NCBI GenBank assembly: GCA_963971575.1
Contig: OZ020618.1
Location: 33,706,731 to 33,770,730, forward strand
Direction: 5' to 3'
DNA from: Liopterus haemorrhoidalis
Lineage: Eukaryota; Arthropoda; Insecta; Coleoptera; Dytiscidae
DNA length: 64,000 bases
In this document: positions 32,933 to 44,644 of the stretch, in pieces
How positions within the stretch are numbered: the stretch's first letter is position 1
How the letters are laid out: every line of letters starts with the position of its first letter
Notes under the pieces: generated by a model
Told to the model about the DNA's origin: nothing
The model's input: only the letters and a program-made list of their open reading frames with translations
Database searches by the model: none
Position numbers and translations under genes: made by a program

Positions 32933-33502
32933 TAGTAGTTCTACTTGAAACATTTAAAACTTACAAATTCTGCGAGCAATCTTAATTATTAAGGTATTTA
33001 GTTATCGTATGTAATTATTAATGGATATTAATGTGTTCCAGTACCATAATTTTGGATAGGCTGTCTGAAGTTAGGAGATCAATTTATTAATTGAAACACG
33101 ATTCGAAATATATTTTTTGTCTATATATTTGGTTTCTGTAAGCTTCTAATTAAATTATAATTTCATTAATAACTTATAAATTAAAAAAAAAAAAAACAGT
33201 TGCAAAAGCTATCCGAAATACGGTTTCTTTCCCTGACATTGCTGCCGTTGATAAAATTTATACGTGGCCTTGAAATGACTTCTTTCTCTTGTCCGAATAT
33301 ATTAATAATATTTTAGTTAGTAAAAATGTAAATTAAAAATCAATTTCCGTGTTTTTTAAATGTACTTTTTTTCTTAGTTTAAATTTTATTTACCAGCCTA
33401 AAGGTTATATAGGTAATAGATATTTATTGTTATTTGCAAAAAAAATAATAATAATAATTTATAGTTAATATCAATATGTTTTGTTGTTTCTATAATCACA
33501 TA

Positions 33503-33680
33503 TAGTAGTTTGGTTTAAACGGAACTAGAGTTTGAAATCTAGTAACTTTTAACGATTGAATGAGGCTTTTAACAATTTTGTTTAACAAAAGCCTCATTCA
33601 ATCGTTAAAAACTGAGCTCGTGACAACTTAAGAAAATAAAAATCACGCTGAGTTACGCTTAAACATTTGGGATAGATTAT
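33503..33680 (-). mobile_element. MITE family A, copy 4
   Basis: TTTGGTTTAAACGGAACTAG on the left, the complement of CTATCCCAAATGTTTAAGCG on the right, with a near-perfect central palindrome (TTTTAACGATTGAATGAGGC mirrored). Confidence 0.8.
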
Positions 33681-34060
33681 AGAATTAAAGTATACACAGA
33701 ATATTATGGTTTATTTATCAGTACAAGTTGACTACAAAAGAGGGATGATGTCCAACAAATATTTCGTTATTTTTTCTTTCACCACTGATAAAGTATGCTT
33801 TGATCAGTAAATATATTCACAAGCTGGTACGGATACTTATATATAAGTGTCCGGTCCAACTGCCGGGACGGGCCGGGCTATGGCCGCTTTCAGGCTGCCT
33901 AATAGTTCAATTTGACTTTTTTTTTTACTCATTAGTTCGATTCGACTTCCTTTATTTTCAGTCCAGTTCGCCTCTGTTCATATGCAATGAAATTAAAACT
34001 TCTACTAGTACTAGTAGATTCATACATTTTAACAAATAATTTACATGTAGTAAAAGTATA

Positions 34061-34238
34061 GCTTGTTTCTTTGGTTTAAGCAGAACTAGATTTTGAATTT
34101 TGGTAACTTTTCCCGTTTAAGTGAGGCTTTTGATCATTTTGTTAAGCAAAAGTCCTCTTCAAACCTTAAAAGTGGAACTCATGTCAACTTACAAACATGA
34201 AAATTCCAGTTAGTTCCGGTTAAACGTATCGAATAGCC
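34061..34238 (-). mobile_element. MITE family A, copy 5
   Basis: GCTTGTTTCTTTGGTTTAAG on the left, the complement of GGCTATTCGATACGTTTAAC on the right, TA on both flanks. Confidence 0.8.
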
Positions 34239-34243
34239 TATAC

Positions 34244-34700
34244 TTATATGCACAAACAAAATCACTCTAAATGCACTTTTACTAGTAAATTTACTACACA
34301 TTTAATTTTAGCTTATATTATAGTACAGATGAAAGTTACATGAAAAAAAAAGTTTTATGAGTGCATTAATAAAAACTACAAAAGGCTAGCAATTTTCAAA
34401 TGTCTTCAACAAAATAAATTAAATTGATAGACAAGGAAAAAGTCAAAATTTTTATATATTTATGTTTTGAATACGTATTTATTTTACTTTATCTAAACAA
34501 ATGTTCGTAAATTTATTAAAGTGTTACTAATTTTTCATTTTCATTGCTTAAACATATCTACCAACATCTATAATTATGCTTTTACTGATGTGTTATATCA
34601 AATGTATGCATGGTGTAGTAAATACACACATTTACAAGTTAGATATTTTTATATTTATGTTATACTTTTGTTAAAATCTTACGTAAATGTGTACATTGGC
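34244..34700. other. Unassigned spacer
   Basis: AT-rich, with no recognisable feature. Confidence 0.4.
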
Positions 34701-34709
34701 TATTAAATG

Positions 34710-35077
34710 CAGGCGTGCACCCAGGGGATGGGGCTGACAGGATTGACCTTCCCCGTCAAAAGCTCCAAAAACACGTGGTTTTAACGTGTTTTGTCAAAAA
34801 TGTAATTGGTGAGATGCCCCTCATCAATTATACCCCCTCCCCCCGAGCTCAGAAAACATGTGGTTGTTATGTGTTTTTGTCAAAATACAAGTGAGGAGTT
34901 TTTTTTGTCCTCACTTGTATTTTAAAAGTGCGGACCTTTAGGTCTTAACCCGTATTTTCGAAGCGATGACTTTTTTTTAGGTCATCACGTAGTTTGGAAA
35001 TAAAAACCTTTTTAATAATTCAAATAATTTCGTCTTCTAAGTCTCCCACCCAAGAAAAATACCTGGATACTCGCCTG
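34710..35077 (+). mobile_element. hAT MITE, 368 bp
   Basis: Ends CAGGCGTGCACCCAG and the complement of CAGGCGAGTATCCAG. Flanks ATTAAATG and CGTAAATG agree at 6 of 8 positions. Contains short inverted AAGTGAGGAC / GTCCTCACTT words like those at 58680. Confidence 0.72.
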
Positions 35078-35085
35078 CGTAAATG

Positions 35086-35242
35086 CAGAGCCGTAGCAAT
35101 GTTTTTGGCGCCCTTGGCAAATAAATTAATTTAACCTAAAATAGCCCTTCTTATCTTTTTTCATTTTATTTAATATTTAAGGTTTTTTATAATTTATTAC
35201 TAAAAAAAAAAAAAGGCGCCCCTCAAGACTCTCGCGCCCCTG
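35086..35242 (+). mobile_element. Probable second hAT remnant, abutting the first
   Basis: CAGAGCCGTAGCAATG with TTTGGCGCCCTTGG at the left; GGCGCCCCTCAAGACTC and CGCGCCCCTG at the right, inverted relative to each other. It begins immediately after the target duplication of the preceding MITE. Confidence 0.5.
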
Positions 35243-35249
35243 CATTTGT

Positions 35250-36248
35250 TTACACTTTTCCTGTAACATGTACACTATAAGAGAACATTTAGGAAGTGAA
35301 TGTTAGATTTTTGATTAAACGAAAAATCTTACGTGTATCATTAATAACATTTTTCTATAAGAGTTCATTGAATTCACAAAAACTTATCTGCATTCAATGC
35401 ACTTGAACAAATTATGTAATACCACTTGAGATAATATTTTTTGCAAATTCTATTTGTGTTCTTGTGCTGACTTATGTCATGTTAAGCACGCCACCTTTTG
35501 GCACGCGTGCAATACAATGTCAGGAAACTGGCTTCAGAATACCTACTCTAAAATGTCATTTTCATTTATACACAACACAAAATATTTTCACAATGTTTTT
35601 GAAGTCACGATAACAAGAAATTTATATATTAATTCTGTTAAATGACCTTTTGACCCATACATAGGAATATAAAATTAGGATTTTGAGGTGTGACTACGAC
35701 TATGTACTACAGCTGCAGCTGTAGTCTTTCAGACGGATGGTACATAAAATAATTTTAGCTTAACCATTTGAAATGTACACCGTTCAACTAAATTTCTAAA
35801 CATGACTTGGACGTCTATAAATACACTCCCTGTGAAAAGAACTAAAGTTAAATGTTCAATATTTGCAACAACGACTCGTAAAACTATTTTTTTAAAAGCT
35901 AGGCAGGATTTGAGAGAAGTATACCTGCATGCTTCTTTATGTGATTCTCTATGTTAATGTACCTATATTTACATTAATTAATACAATAATGTTTGTAAGC
36001 ACTAATTATATTCTTTATTTCTTTTATATTATGAATATTATTTGACCATAATTTTCAATAATCGATATTTATACCTATGCGACCTTATTGTTAACGGTAA
36101 ATTGAAAAAGCAGTGATAAAATATTAATAAAACGTATTGTGACATTATGTAGATTATATTAATATGTAGTGTATATGAATAAAATATTGTTTGTTTACAA
36201 TATGCATTTTTCCAGTTAGTTAATAGTTTTCTTAAATATACATGTATA
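35250..36248. other. Unassigned spacer
   Basis: Contains an 18-bp perfect palindrome CTACAGCTGCAGCTGTAG near 35708. No gene was recognised. Confidence 0.4.
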
Positions 36249-36256
36249 ATCTAGTG

Positions 36257-36556
36257 CAGTGTTTCTCAACCGGTGATCCTCGGACTACTGGTGGTCCTTA
36301 GCAAAAATTTTGTGGTCCGCGATAGGCTTATAAATTATCATTTTTGAGATTTTTTGTTCATTTTTTTATAATCTTTTGTCCATTGTCTGTGTTTTTTGTT
36401 CATTTTTCAGTGATTTTTTATTACTGTGATAATATAGATGTAGAGTACATATACAATAAATTTGTTTAATAGTAGATACATTTATTTTCTGTGGTCCGCG
36501 GTAGAAAATTAAATATTTTACCGGTCCGAATTAAATATTTTCGGTTGAGAAACGAT
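36257..36556 (+). mobile_element. hAT MITE with perfect 8-bp target duplication
   Basis: Ends CAGTGTTTCTCAACCG and its near-complement CGGTTGAGAAACGATG, 300 bp, flanked by ATCTAGTG at 36249-36256 and 36557-36564. TGGTCCGCG words are repeated inside. Confidence 0.9.
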
Positions 36557-36689
36557 GATCTAGTGCCTACGCCGAAAGATCACTGCACTTGATGGTAATG
36601 GAATATCATTTGGCATACGTGTTCTTTATGTAAATTGAATCATTTTGACCCGCAGCACCTGTTACCAGTTATATAACTATAATTTTTGT

Positions 36690-37200
36690 GCATCGTCAAC
36701 AAAAAAACACAAAAAATTCGTTATTTTCCGAAAACATAATCTGATAAAAAATTCCTGTTGTACTATTCCGGTTCACACCAATGTACAGTACTTAGAATTT
36801 TTTAAGATTTTTAGTCTAAACCATCTGAGCTACAGGGTGTGGGACAATTTTTTTTTGCACAATTTTGGCAAATATTGCGTCAAAATAATTTATTTTACAA
36901 ATAAAATTTTTAATCGTTAATCCACGTAATAAGGGCTTTCATTTGATACCCTACTCAGAATATAAAAAAATATATTTTTTTTTCGATGAGCACATGTTTG
37001 TTTATATTTTTAGGGGGATATGTTTTTTAGATGTTTCAGTCTTTTTCCTATGTGCGGGTCAACGAGTTGTATAAGCATGCCAAATTTCAACTATCTAGAT
37101 TTAGCCGTTTGGCTACAATTTTTACCGAACAGACAGACAGACAGACAGACGACAAAATGACGGTATAAGGGTTTTGGTCATACATACAAAACCCTAAAAA
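36690..37200 (+). mobile_element. Repeat family E, copy 3 (5'-truncated)
   Basis: Begins within the shared CGTCAACAAAAAAACACAAA block and continues through AACATAATCTGATAAAAAAT, CTACAGGGTGTGGGACAA and (CAGA)n (37127-37150) to ATACAAAACCCTAAAAA. The 5' hairpin end is missing. Confidence 0.78.
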
Positions 37201-37844
37201 GGCATATGACTTATGCTTCTCTGAAAACTAACGATTATTATTTAACAAAAAAGATTTTACAACTTCGGGTCATTTCTAAATCAACTATAGTTATTTCTTT
37301 GTTTTATAAAACGATATAAGTTGCACATTGAATGATATTTTGCTGTAATGCTATTTATATCTCTTTTGCTACACCTACATTAACCTAAGTACTCATCAAC
37401 TCAGTTCTTCTTGGACAAATTTGATAACATAATTCTGAGAATTGTTAATTTACGGTCTAAACAAACGAAATACGTCCATACTTATAGCTTAAAGTATCAT
37501 TCACAGCTCATGTTTTAATAGATAGTACGTAATTCATAGTGCATAATGTTAATGGATAATGTTAGTGGCTAGTCACAACAGTTTAGGACCATTCATAGCT
37601 CATGTTTTAATAGATAAATCGATCTAGCTGCCATCTACACGCAATAGAAATTACTAAACAATTTATAATAAACATATCTTGTTATTAAATATATATATTG
37701 TTTTTATATTAAATATACTTCTAAAAAGAACCAAAATAATATTTATTAAGTTAATTATTAAATAAAATAACTATAATGTTTCTGAAGCTACTCACTCTAA
37801 CCTAACTTTTTGATTTCACAAAAAAAAGTTAACTTTTGTTTCCC

Positions 37845-38345
37845 AGAAGTGTTGGTCTAAAAATCTGAAAAAAATCTCAATAATGTTCATTGATGGAAAC
37901 CAAAATAGTTCAAAAGGAATTTTTGTCAGATTAATTTTTTATTGTTGAAAAAATACATATTTTATTTTAAAAGTTCATGTAATATTTTAAGGAAAAGCTC
38001 TTTGTACATAGAATAACAAACGGTACATTATTTTCAAAATATTGTTCATTTTGACTTGATTACCGCAAAAAAAAAAAATGTTCCACACATATAGCTGCTT
38101 TAACTTGGGTACTAGATACCTGAAAAACACTAAAATATGTGAAAATTCACACTTCACATTAATTTTTTATTAGATTCAACACATTTATTAATTAGTACAT
38201 CATAAACTGCAGCCACAAGTCTTTTTATAATTTCCTGTATAATATATTCGTCTATTTTGAAATGTATCACTGTATACCTGCGAAACCCTGAAATATGTAA
38301 AAATTCTCACTTCACATATATTTTTCAATATTAGTTTCAACATTT
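37845..38345 (-). mobile_element. Repeat family E, copy 7, inverted, with duplicated 5' end
   Basis: AAAAATCTGAAAAAAATCTC and GGAATTTTTGTCAGATTA are the complement of the E mid region. The E 5' end occurs twice, at about 38095-38170 (GTGAAAATTCACACTTCAC) and about 38270-38335 (TAAAAATTCTCACTTCAC). No 3' end is present. Confidence 0.65.
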
Positions 38346-38430
38346 TTACTAATAATTATGTCACAAGCTGCATCCACAAGTCTTATTCGAATTTCAAGTA
38401 TAATATATTTCTTCATTTTGACAGTTGTCA
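38107..38430 (-). repeat. Two-unit tandem duplication, ~160 bp, partly coding-like
   Basis: Each unit contains, on the minus strand, a 90-bp open stretch and then the E 5' end. The two peptides correspond: EYIIQEIIKRLVAAVYDV then LINKCVESNKK, and KYIILEIRIRLVDAACDI then ISKNVETNIEK. Conserved spacing and mostly conservative changes suggest former coding sequence. I do not recognise the family. Confidence 0.55.
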
Positions 38431-38639
38431 GTGTTTTAATGTTAATGTTAATGTCAGAAGTTTGAGATATACAAACTTTTAACATTATGCGTTAAATATT
38501 TTCTTACGCTTATCCACTAAATTGGAGCTATGAATGCTTATACGGATTTGTGTAGAACTAACATTGTTATGCGTTAACATTAACATTATGAATTACGTAC
38601 TATCTATTAAAACATGAGCTGTGAATGATACTTAATACG

Positions 38640-39610
38640 CTTAGGTTTATGGGGATATAAATTTTCTTATGGAGCATGCATTAATAATAGATGAGAAATT
38701 TACATAACAATAGTAACTGGGTTAAATTATACAAGGAAATTAATTGACATTATACGGGTAGTTTCGAATGAAACAATAAATATTAATTTTATAACTCTGC
38801 CTTTCTTTATTTTATAATTAAAACAGACTAAAGTAAGTAAACTCTATAAATTCTCTGACCAAAAAAATAGTGAAAACCTAAAATCACAAAAAAAAATGTT
38901 GAAAGCTAACGCTGACAAGTTATATTTTAGCCCTTCTCGTTCTTCCGGTGTACAAAATATATACGTAACTGAAGCGTATTATTTAGATATTTGGCGCCAG
39001 CGAACCTTACTGGGGTCGATGAACCCTCGTAGAAACTATGCGCTAGTAATTTTACTCGTCTATTTTTTATTGATGCTTCTCAAACCCCTGCTGCACGACG
39101 TTAATAAAGTTCAATACATCTTTTTAACTTAACATTATGAATAATAAGTAGTATCGTGGTAGTTGTATCAGTGGGTTTGTGCTTTCTACATTCTTTTAAC
39201 TTATGACGTAATAGATAAATTCAAAAATTGCGCTCTTACAACGCAAAAATAAACAGATTACTAAATTATGAATAGCGGCAGTTTTAGTATTCTTTATATG
39301 ATAAATACATTAATTTGGTTTTTGTCACTGTATTTTTGTGAATCAATTGGAACTATCATATTAAAAACTTAAACTAAACGGCAAAGGAAACCTCAGAGGA
39401 GCTAAACAAATATTTAATCAGAGAATAAGCGATAATGAGAATGTATTTAGCTGCTTAATTAAAGTACTTATGAATGCCTGCAAGCTGTCGGTCAGTTTCC
39501 CTGTAACTTATAGATATAGGTGAAAATAAAAAACTCCTTGGATGGAATACAAAAATCCATTGTCACCAATGTAACGTATTTTTTTCTTCCTCATTCCATT
39601 ATGTCCACTG
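38640..39610. other. Unassigned spacer
   Basis: The ORF at 38896-39132 (78 codons) has no recognised similarity and is not supported by context. Confidence 0.35.
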
Positions 39611-39611
39611 C

Positions 39612-39779
39612 AAAGCTTCGTTTATAATAGATCCATAGCACAAGTGTATTGCATTAGCATAAAGACGAATCAATTGGGTATAATTGTTCTGTTTATTATA
39701 AACAAAACAATACTATGGATTAGATTCTTTATACCCATACAATGTGCCTTTGCCATGGGTCTATTATAAACGAAGCTTT
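39612..39779. mobile_element. Palindromic MITE, 168 bp
   Basis: AAAGCTTCGTTTATAATAGA at the left and TCTATTATAAACGAAGCTTT at the right are perfect complements for 20 bp. The match extends to CCATAGC/GCCATGG with mismatches. A second, short inner inverted pair GTTTATTATAAAC lies near the centre. Confidence 0.85.
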
Positions 39780-39780
39780 A

Positions 39781-40250
39781 TCCTCCATTAGTCATTCTCT
39801 GTACGGCACTTGCGACCAAATGTTCCCGTTTGGCGGGGATAGTCTCTAGATCAAAAGTCCTTGCCCCGACAAATGATTGTCCCCGGAAACGTCTCGATTA
39901 TAATTTTAATAACATTAATTTCAAAATAATCCAAAATATTTTTTGTAAATCTAGAACCTAGTTTCTAAACTGAAAAAAGGGAATGTGAACAAATTATATA
40001 AAATCAAATTAGATAACGAAAGGGGAGTATATAAAGCTAAATGCAAAAAAAAAAAATTTGCCCTTATATACACATAAGTCAAATTAGTTGGGAATCTAAA
40101 ACAAGATTTTCGGAAAGCATTAAAACCATAAAAAATAATGAAAGGTACATTTTCAATATATACTTTAATATATAACATGTAATCGATAATAGCCATTCTT
40201 TGGATACAGAAAAGGCATAAAACTGGACTTGCTAGAATTTTTAGTAATAC
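39781..40250. other. Unassigned spacer
   Basis: No gene was recognised. Confidence 0.4.
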
Positions 40251-40640
40251 TAGAACAGAGTTGTCACAAATACTCAGTAAAAGTATTTTAAATACTAAAT
40301 ACCTATCAAAGTATTTGAAATAACAAATGCTTTAAATGTATTTGAAATACTAGAAGTATATCAAATACTATAAATGTATTTGAAATACTAGAATTACTTC
40401 AAATACTGAAAAATGCTTGAATTGCTCAAGTATTTGAAATACTCAAATTATCTGAAATATCAAATGTTTCCAATACCGAAAGTATATTTATCATTATGAT
40501 TTTGACATCTGTCTCAAGAAAATCTCTTTGTTATGAAATAGAATATTTAAAATATCGAAAAAAAGAAAGAAATAATTTAACATACATAATCTAGAACTGA
40601 AATATATTCATTAAGGCTGCGTATAACCCCCAGAGGTTAC

Positions 40641-41352
40641 CAGTTTCTTATACAAAACTAATAATCTGAAATAAAATTAGTATCGATCTATACACCAAAT
40701 TTTGCACCGAATTTTGATTTATCTAATAGGATATTTTTAATTGTAGAAGCATTTATTGTAAAAAATTTTATCGCTCAATAACTTAAAAATAGACATCAGC
40801 TATATTGTTCTGTAATTTTTTAAATCGATTTGTGGGTTTCTAATAATTTTTATGTTTTTATATTTTGTGTACAAATGTTCAAATAATACGTACAACATTT
40901 TTTTCGACTTGATTACTTATAGTTTAGAACCTTCGTCGAAAAATATTATTCTTGATGATAGTGGAATGCCACTTGGTACACGTATTCTTCTGAAAATTAA
41001 ATCATTTTTATCCGTAACACCTATTTTGATAACCGCGGCATATACAATATGGCGGCAAAAATAGACTACCAAGTACAATAACTATAAGTAGTTTTCACAA
41101 TAGAGCAAAAGAGTTACAAATATATTTTTAGAATGAAGCTTTAGCTACAATTTGCCGCATGATACGCAAACATGCGTCGATTGGTTTACAAAATGGCATC
41201 TATAATGCAATTTGCTTATTTACAATTACATAACAGTTTTTACTACAGATAAAAATATCCTATTAGATAAAAATTCGCTGCATATTTTGATACATAGATT
41301 GTTATTAATTTTATTTCCGATTATTAGTTTCGTATAAAAAACTATTGAGAAC
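40641..41352. mobile_element. Repeat family I, palindromic element with ~120-bp arms
   Basis: The left arm AGTTTCTTATACAAAACTAA, AATCTGAAATAAAATTAGTA, TTTATCTAATAGGATATTTT is mirrored by the right arm AAAATATCCTATTAGATAAA, TTATTAATTTTATTTCCGAT, TTAGTTTCGTATAAAAAACT. The core is about 470 bp and non-coding; one-armed relative at 26207. Confidence 0.75.
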
Positions 41353-41639
41353 TATAGGATTTTGCGCCGCCTTTTATAGTGACTGCCGGTTATAATGACT
41401 GTAAATTAATTTTTAAAAATAAATAAGAAGAAAAATATTAAAATGTTTGCTTCAGAACAAAGAAAATTTTCCGCAGTTCTGGTAAATTATGTGTGGTATT
41501 AAAGAGGCCGTTCCAAGTTTTTACGTGGGTAAAATAAATTTCTTTGTGTCTGTCAACTGACAATATGCCTTTACAGCGACAGTATTTAAAGTATTATTTT
41601 ATATACTGATAAAATATACTTTTTTATACTTTTTTTTTT

Positions 41640-41722
41640 CTAGAAACAGAGAACTTCTCTGCCCCTTATACGCCTATCTAGGCGTTGGGATCCTATTATT
41701 TTATTTATTATTTATTTATTTT
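41640..41722 (-). repeat. 3' end of an unknown retroelement, copy 2
   Basis: Same CTAGAAACAGAGAACTT, TATACGCCTATCTAGGCGTT and TTTA-rich tail as at 31044. Confidence 0.6.
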
Positions 41723-42189
41723 ATATCATATCTTGAAAATTAGACTCCTTAATTATCTTCATACACTTAAATAGTATTTGAAATACAAGATAAAAGGAAA
41801 ATGTTTGAGTTACTATGGAAGATATGAAATATTAGGGAAGATCTGAAATGCTAGCGAAATATTTTAAATACTAGGAGTATTTGAAATCCTAGGGAAGGTT
41901 TGAAGTACCAGTACAGATTTGAAATACTAGGGAAATATTGAAATACTAGGAAAGTATTTGAAAATCTGGGAAGAATTTGGAATACTAGAGAAATATTTGA
42001 ATTCCTGAGTAAATATTTGAAATACTACTAAGTATTCCAAATACTGTCGTTTTCAGGCAACAAATATCAAATACAAATATCACGGAAAAAGTATTTGCCA
42101 ATCAAAATACTAAAAGCTTTTTTGTAGTATTTGAAAGTAATTGAAATACTTTTTCAAATACTTTATTTCAAATATTCCCAGCTCTGTTC

Positions 42190-43365
42190 AAAAACATGCT
42201 TTTTCAGGAATTTGGTCTGATCTGGTCATCACCAAATCGAGGTTTATTCCGCTCTTCTTATCGGCAAATGAAAGTGTTACCTACCCTTACTTATATTTTT
42301 TTCTAAAATTGTCAAACGCATGTGCTGTTCAAAAGAGACTAATATAATTTCTTTGTTATATTTTAAGTTTAAATTGTTACGCACTCTTGAAAATGACATA
42401 ATTCGAAACACTACTATCGAGCGAGAAAATAAAATTAGTGAAACTTATCTAGCATTTGTTATATTTATACTTCTACTTTTATCTTAATTACAAAAGATTC
42501 TATCTAGTTTGTTCACACTGTGTTATTTTAATTCATACCCTGATTCTAATTACATTAAAATCCTTCCGTAATAGATATAGGAGGCGTTAATTGCTGAGTC
42601 TTAACAACTAGTGAACAGTTTTGCACGGACTATTGGTCACGATTGCCCATTACTATGCATCAGCCAAGTTTACGTGCGCTACGGGTGTTTCATGTCGTCA
42701 GCAACACAAACAACATAGATTCTAAAATTATATACTGAATATGTACGACCCAGATTACGCACACGTAGTATGTACATTATGGAGATTAATATTGAATATC
42801 GTTTGAAGTTTTAGTGAGTCTATATTGGAGATTATTCTTTAAGGACAGCCACACAATTCTTCCTTGAGAACTAAACGATCGTTAAATGTATTGAAGTATT
42901 AAAATTAAAATAGATTTTACTACTACACATTAATCTATCTAAGTCTCGCCTTTTTAATGTCAGTGATTTATGTCTGAGCTGATATTGTGGTCCGAGTAAA
43001 TGGTTACACTAAAAATTTGCGTTACAGATTCTTATTTTTCATATGGTAAAATAAAGAAATTCTGCACCTGTGTTAAGATATCAAAATTTAATAGAGTTTC
43101 GACCTTTTTTAACATCTTATCGCGATCAATAGAAATATCCACCGGATTTTTTGGACGATACCTATACTCTAGGGTTGCGGCTAAAACGTTCTTTTTTCCA
43201 CTTAGGGAGATTTATGCCAAGATTATAAACTTCATTTCCAAAGGTAGCGTTATATGTTTAAAATCAATAAAAAAAATATGTGTATAAAATAGTTTAGGTA
43301 CGCAGGTAATCAAATTGATTATTTTCTCCGTACACCTATCTATATACGAAGTTTGATAAAAAAAA
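42190..43365. other. Unassigned spacer
   Basis: No recognised gene. The ORF at 43000-43287 shows no known motif. Confidence 0.4.
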
Positions 43366-43368
43366 AAA

Positions 43369-44496
43369 TGATGGTACGTGTGATTTTTCACACATTTCAA
43401 GGCTTTGTAGGTTTTTAATAGTTGTAAGAAGCAACATAATGATGGATGTCTAGGAATAGGTACTGGTCTATAATCACATCAAAATCAAAAGTTTTTTGAT
43501 AATCACTTTTATTCGTTATTTGAGAACTAATTAGGTTCCATTTAAATTTTAAATGGAATTTTAAACAAATTTTAATTCATTTGCCAAAAATTGCAGCGTG
43601 TTTTTCTGCATTTGGTCTGAACTCGTTTTCATTAGATTAATAAGAAATGTGTTGATAAATGGCTTAATTTTTTTCAATTTAAAAAACGTATTTCTCGCTA
43701 TTAACAACGTGTTATTTGGTTTATAAGTATTTTATTACTACTAACGATTTATTCCTCTTTGATAAATGCAAAATATCTCATGTAATTAAAAAATAGGTTA
43801 ATTCACAGCATATAATAGTATAATAAAATAACTGAACACCCCTGAACCCATAACTGAACTAAAGTGTTGAGTGTAGTGTAGTGTAGTGTGTAATTTGGTT
43901 AGCAGCTATTTAAAAAAAATTATATATTTTTTTAATATTTTTTATTTCAAAAAAATACACGCACTTAACTGTAAATACAAAAAATCCTTAACATTATTAG
44001 CCACATTTCAGCCATGAATTAAAAAAATAATATATTTTGTCAACACAATCTGATCAAAAATTCCTCTCGTATGTTTCCAGCTCAAATCAATGTACATTAC
44101 CTGTAATTTTTTCAGATTTTTAGTTTAACCCCTTTGAGTGAAACAGTGCGGGACAATAACTTTTTTAACACAATTTTGGCTAAAATCGTGTTAAAAGAAA
44201 CGAATTTAAAAAACTATTTGTAGTTTCTTTATCTACGTCTTACGAGCTTTCTTCTGACAGCATACAATAATTTTTTTTTTAATATTTATTTTTTTATAAA
44301 TACATATTTGTTTATACTTATCTCGAGATGTGCTTTTTTGAACTCTCAGTATTTTTTCTATATATGGGTCAAAGAGTTGTATAAGCATGCCAACTTTCTG
44401 CGTTAAGCCGTTTAGCTACAATTTCTACCTTACAGAGAGACACATGAGTGACGTTATAAGGGTTTTTTGGTGGTCATACCTACAAAACCCTAAAAA
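43369..44496 (+). mobile_element. Repeat family E, copy 4 (long, diverged)
   Basis: GTGTGATTTTTCACACATTT hairpin near 43378, then AAGGCTTTGTAGG. The mid block is CTGATCAAAAATTCCTCTCG. Near the end GACGTTATAAGGGTTTTTTGG, ATACCTACAAAACCC and TAAAAA. It has a GTAGTGTAGTGTAGTGTG microsatellite at 43870 and only a degenerate CAGA tract. No tRNA-like segment was seen. Confidence 0.72.
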
Positions 44497-44644
44497 GGCG
44501 TACAGCACACGTAGCGCAATACCTAATAAATGAAGAAAGGTAATAGTTACTTAATATGATGCAGCTATCGTTTCTGTGACTGACGTTCAGTTTGTGTCGC
44601 TAAGTTATTTCGTTACCCTAGCAATTTTTGAGATAGGCCTGATC

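Larger units (their letters stand above)
32069..33234. mobile_element. pogo-type MITE D, host of two nested MITEs
   Basis: GGGGAAAGTAACCGTATTTC (left) is mirrored by GAAATACGGTTTCTTTCCC (right). The first nine bases equal those of the pogo element at 8525, and TA precedes the left end. Variants of ATTTCGGATAG recur inside both ends. Removing the two nested elements leaves about 400 bp. Confidence 0.75.
37493..38632. mobile_element. 1.14-kb element with ~45-bp perfect TIRs, TAA-type target
   Basis: AGTATCATTCACAGCTCATG and onward to TAATTCATA (45-46 bp) is repeated inverted at the right end. TAA lies at both outer borders (37490-37492, 38633-38635), as in PIF/Harbinger elements. The outer TIR word ATTCATAGCTCATGTTTTAA recurs at 37592 inside. 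No transposase is recognisable. The interior is largely an inverted piece of repeat E plus a tandem duplication. Confidence 0.75.
40256..42186. mobile_element. hAT-like element with subterminal AAATACT arrays, 1.93 kb
   Basis: Ends CAGAGTTGTCACAAATACTC and CAAATATTCCCAGCTCTG (inverted). Arrays of GTATTTGAAATACTAG variants occupy the first 240 bp and the last 420 bp, on both sides facing inward. This architecture is known for a widespread hAT group. No matching octamer flanks were found and no transposase remains. It hosts a palindromic element (40641-41352) and a retroelement end (41640). Confidence 0.7.
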
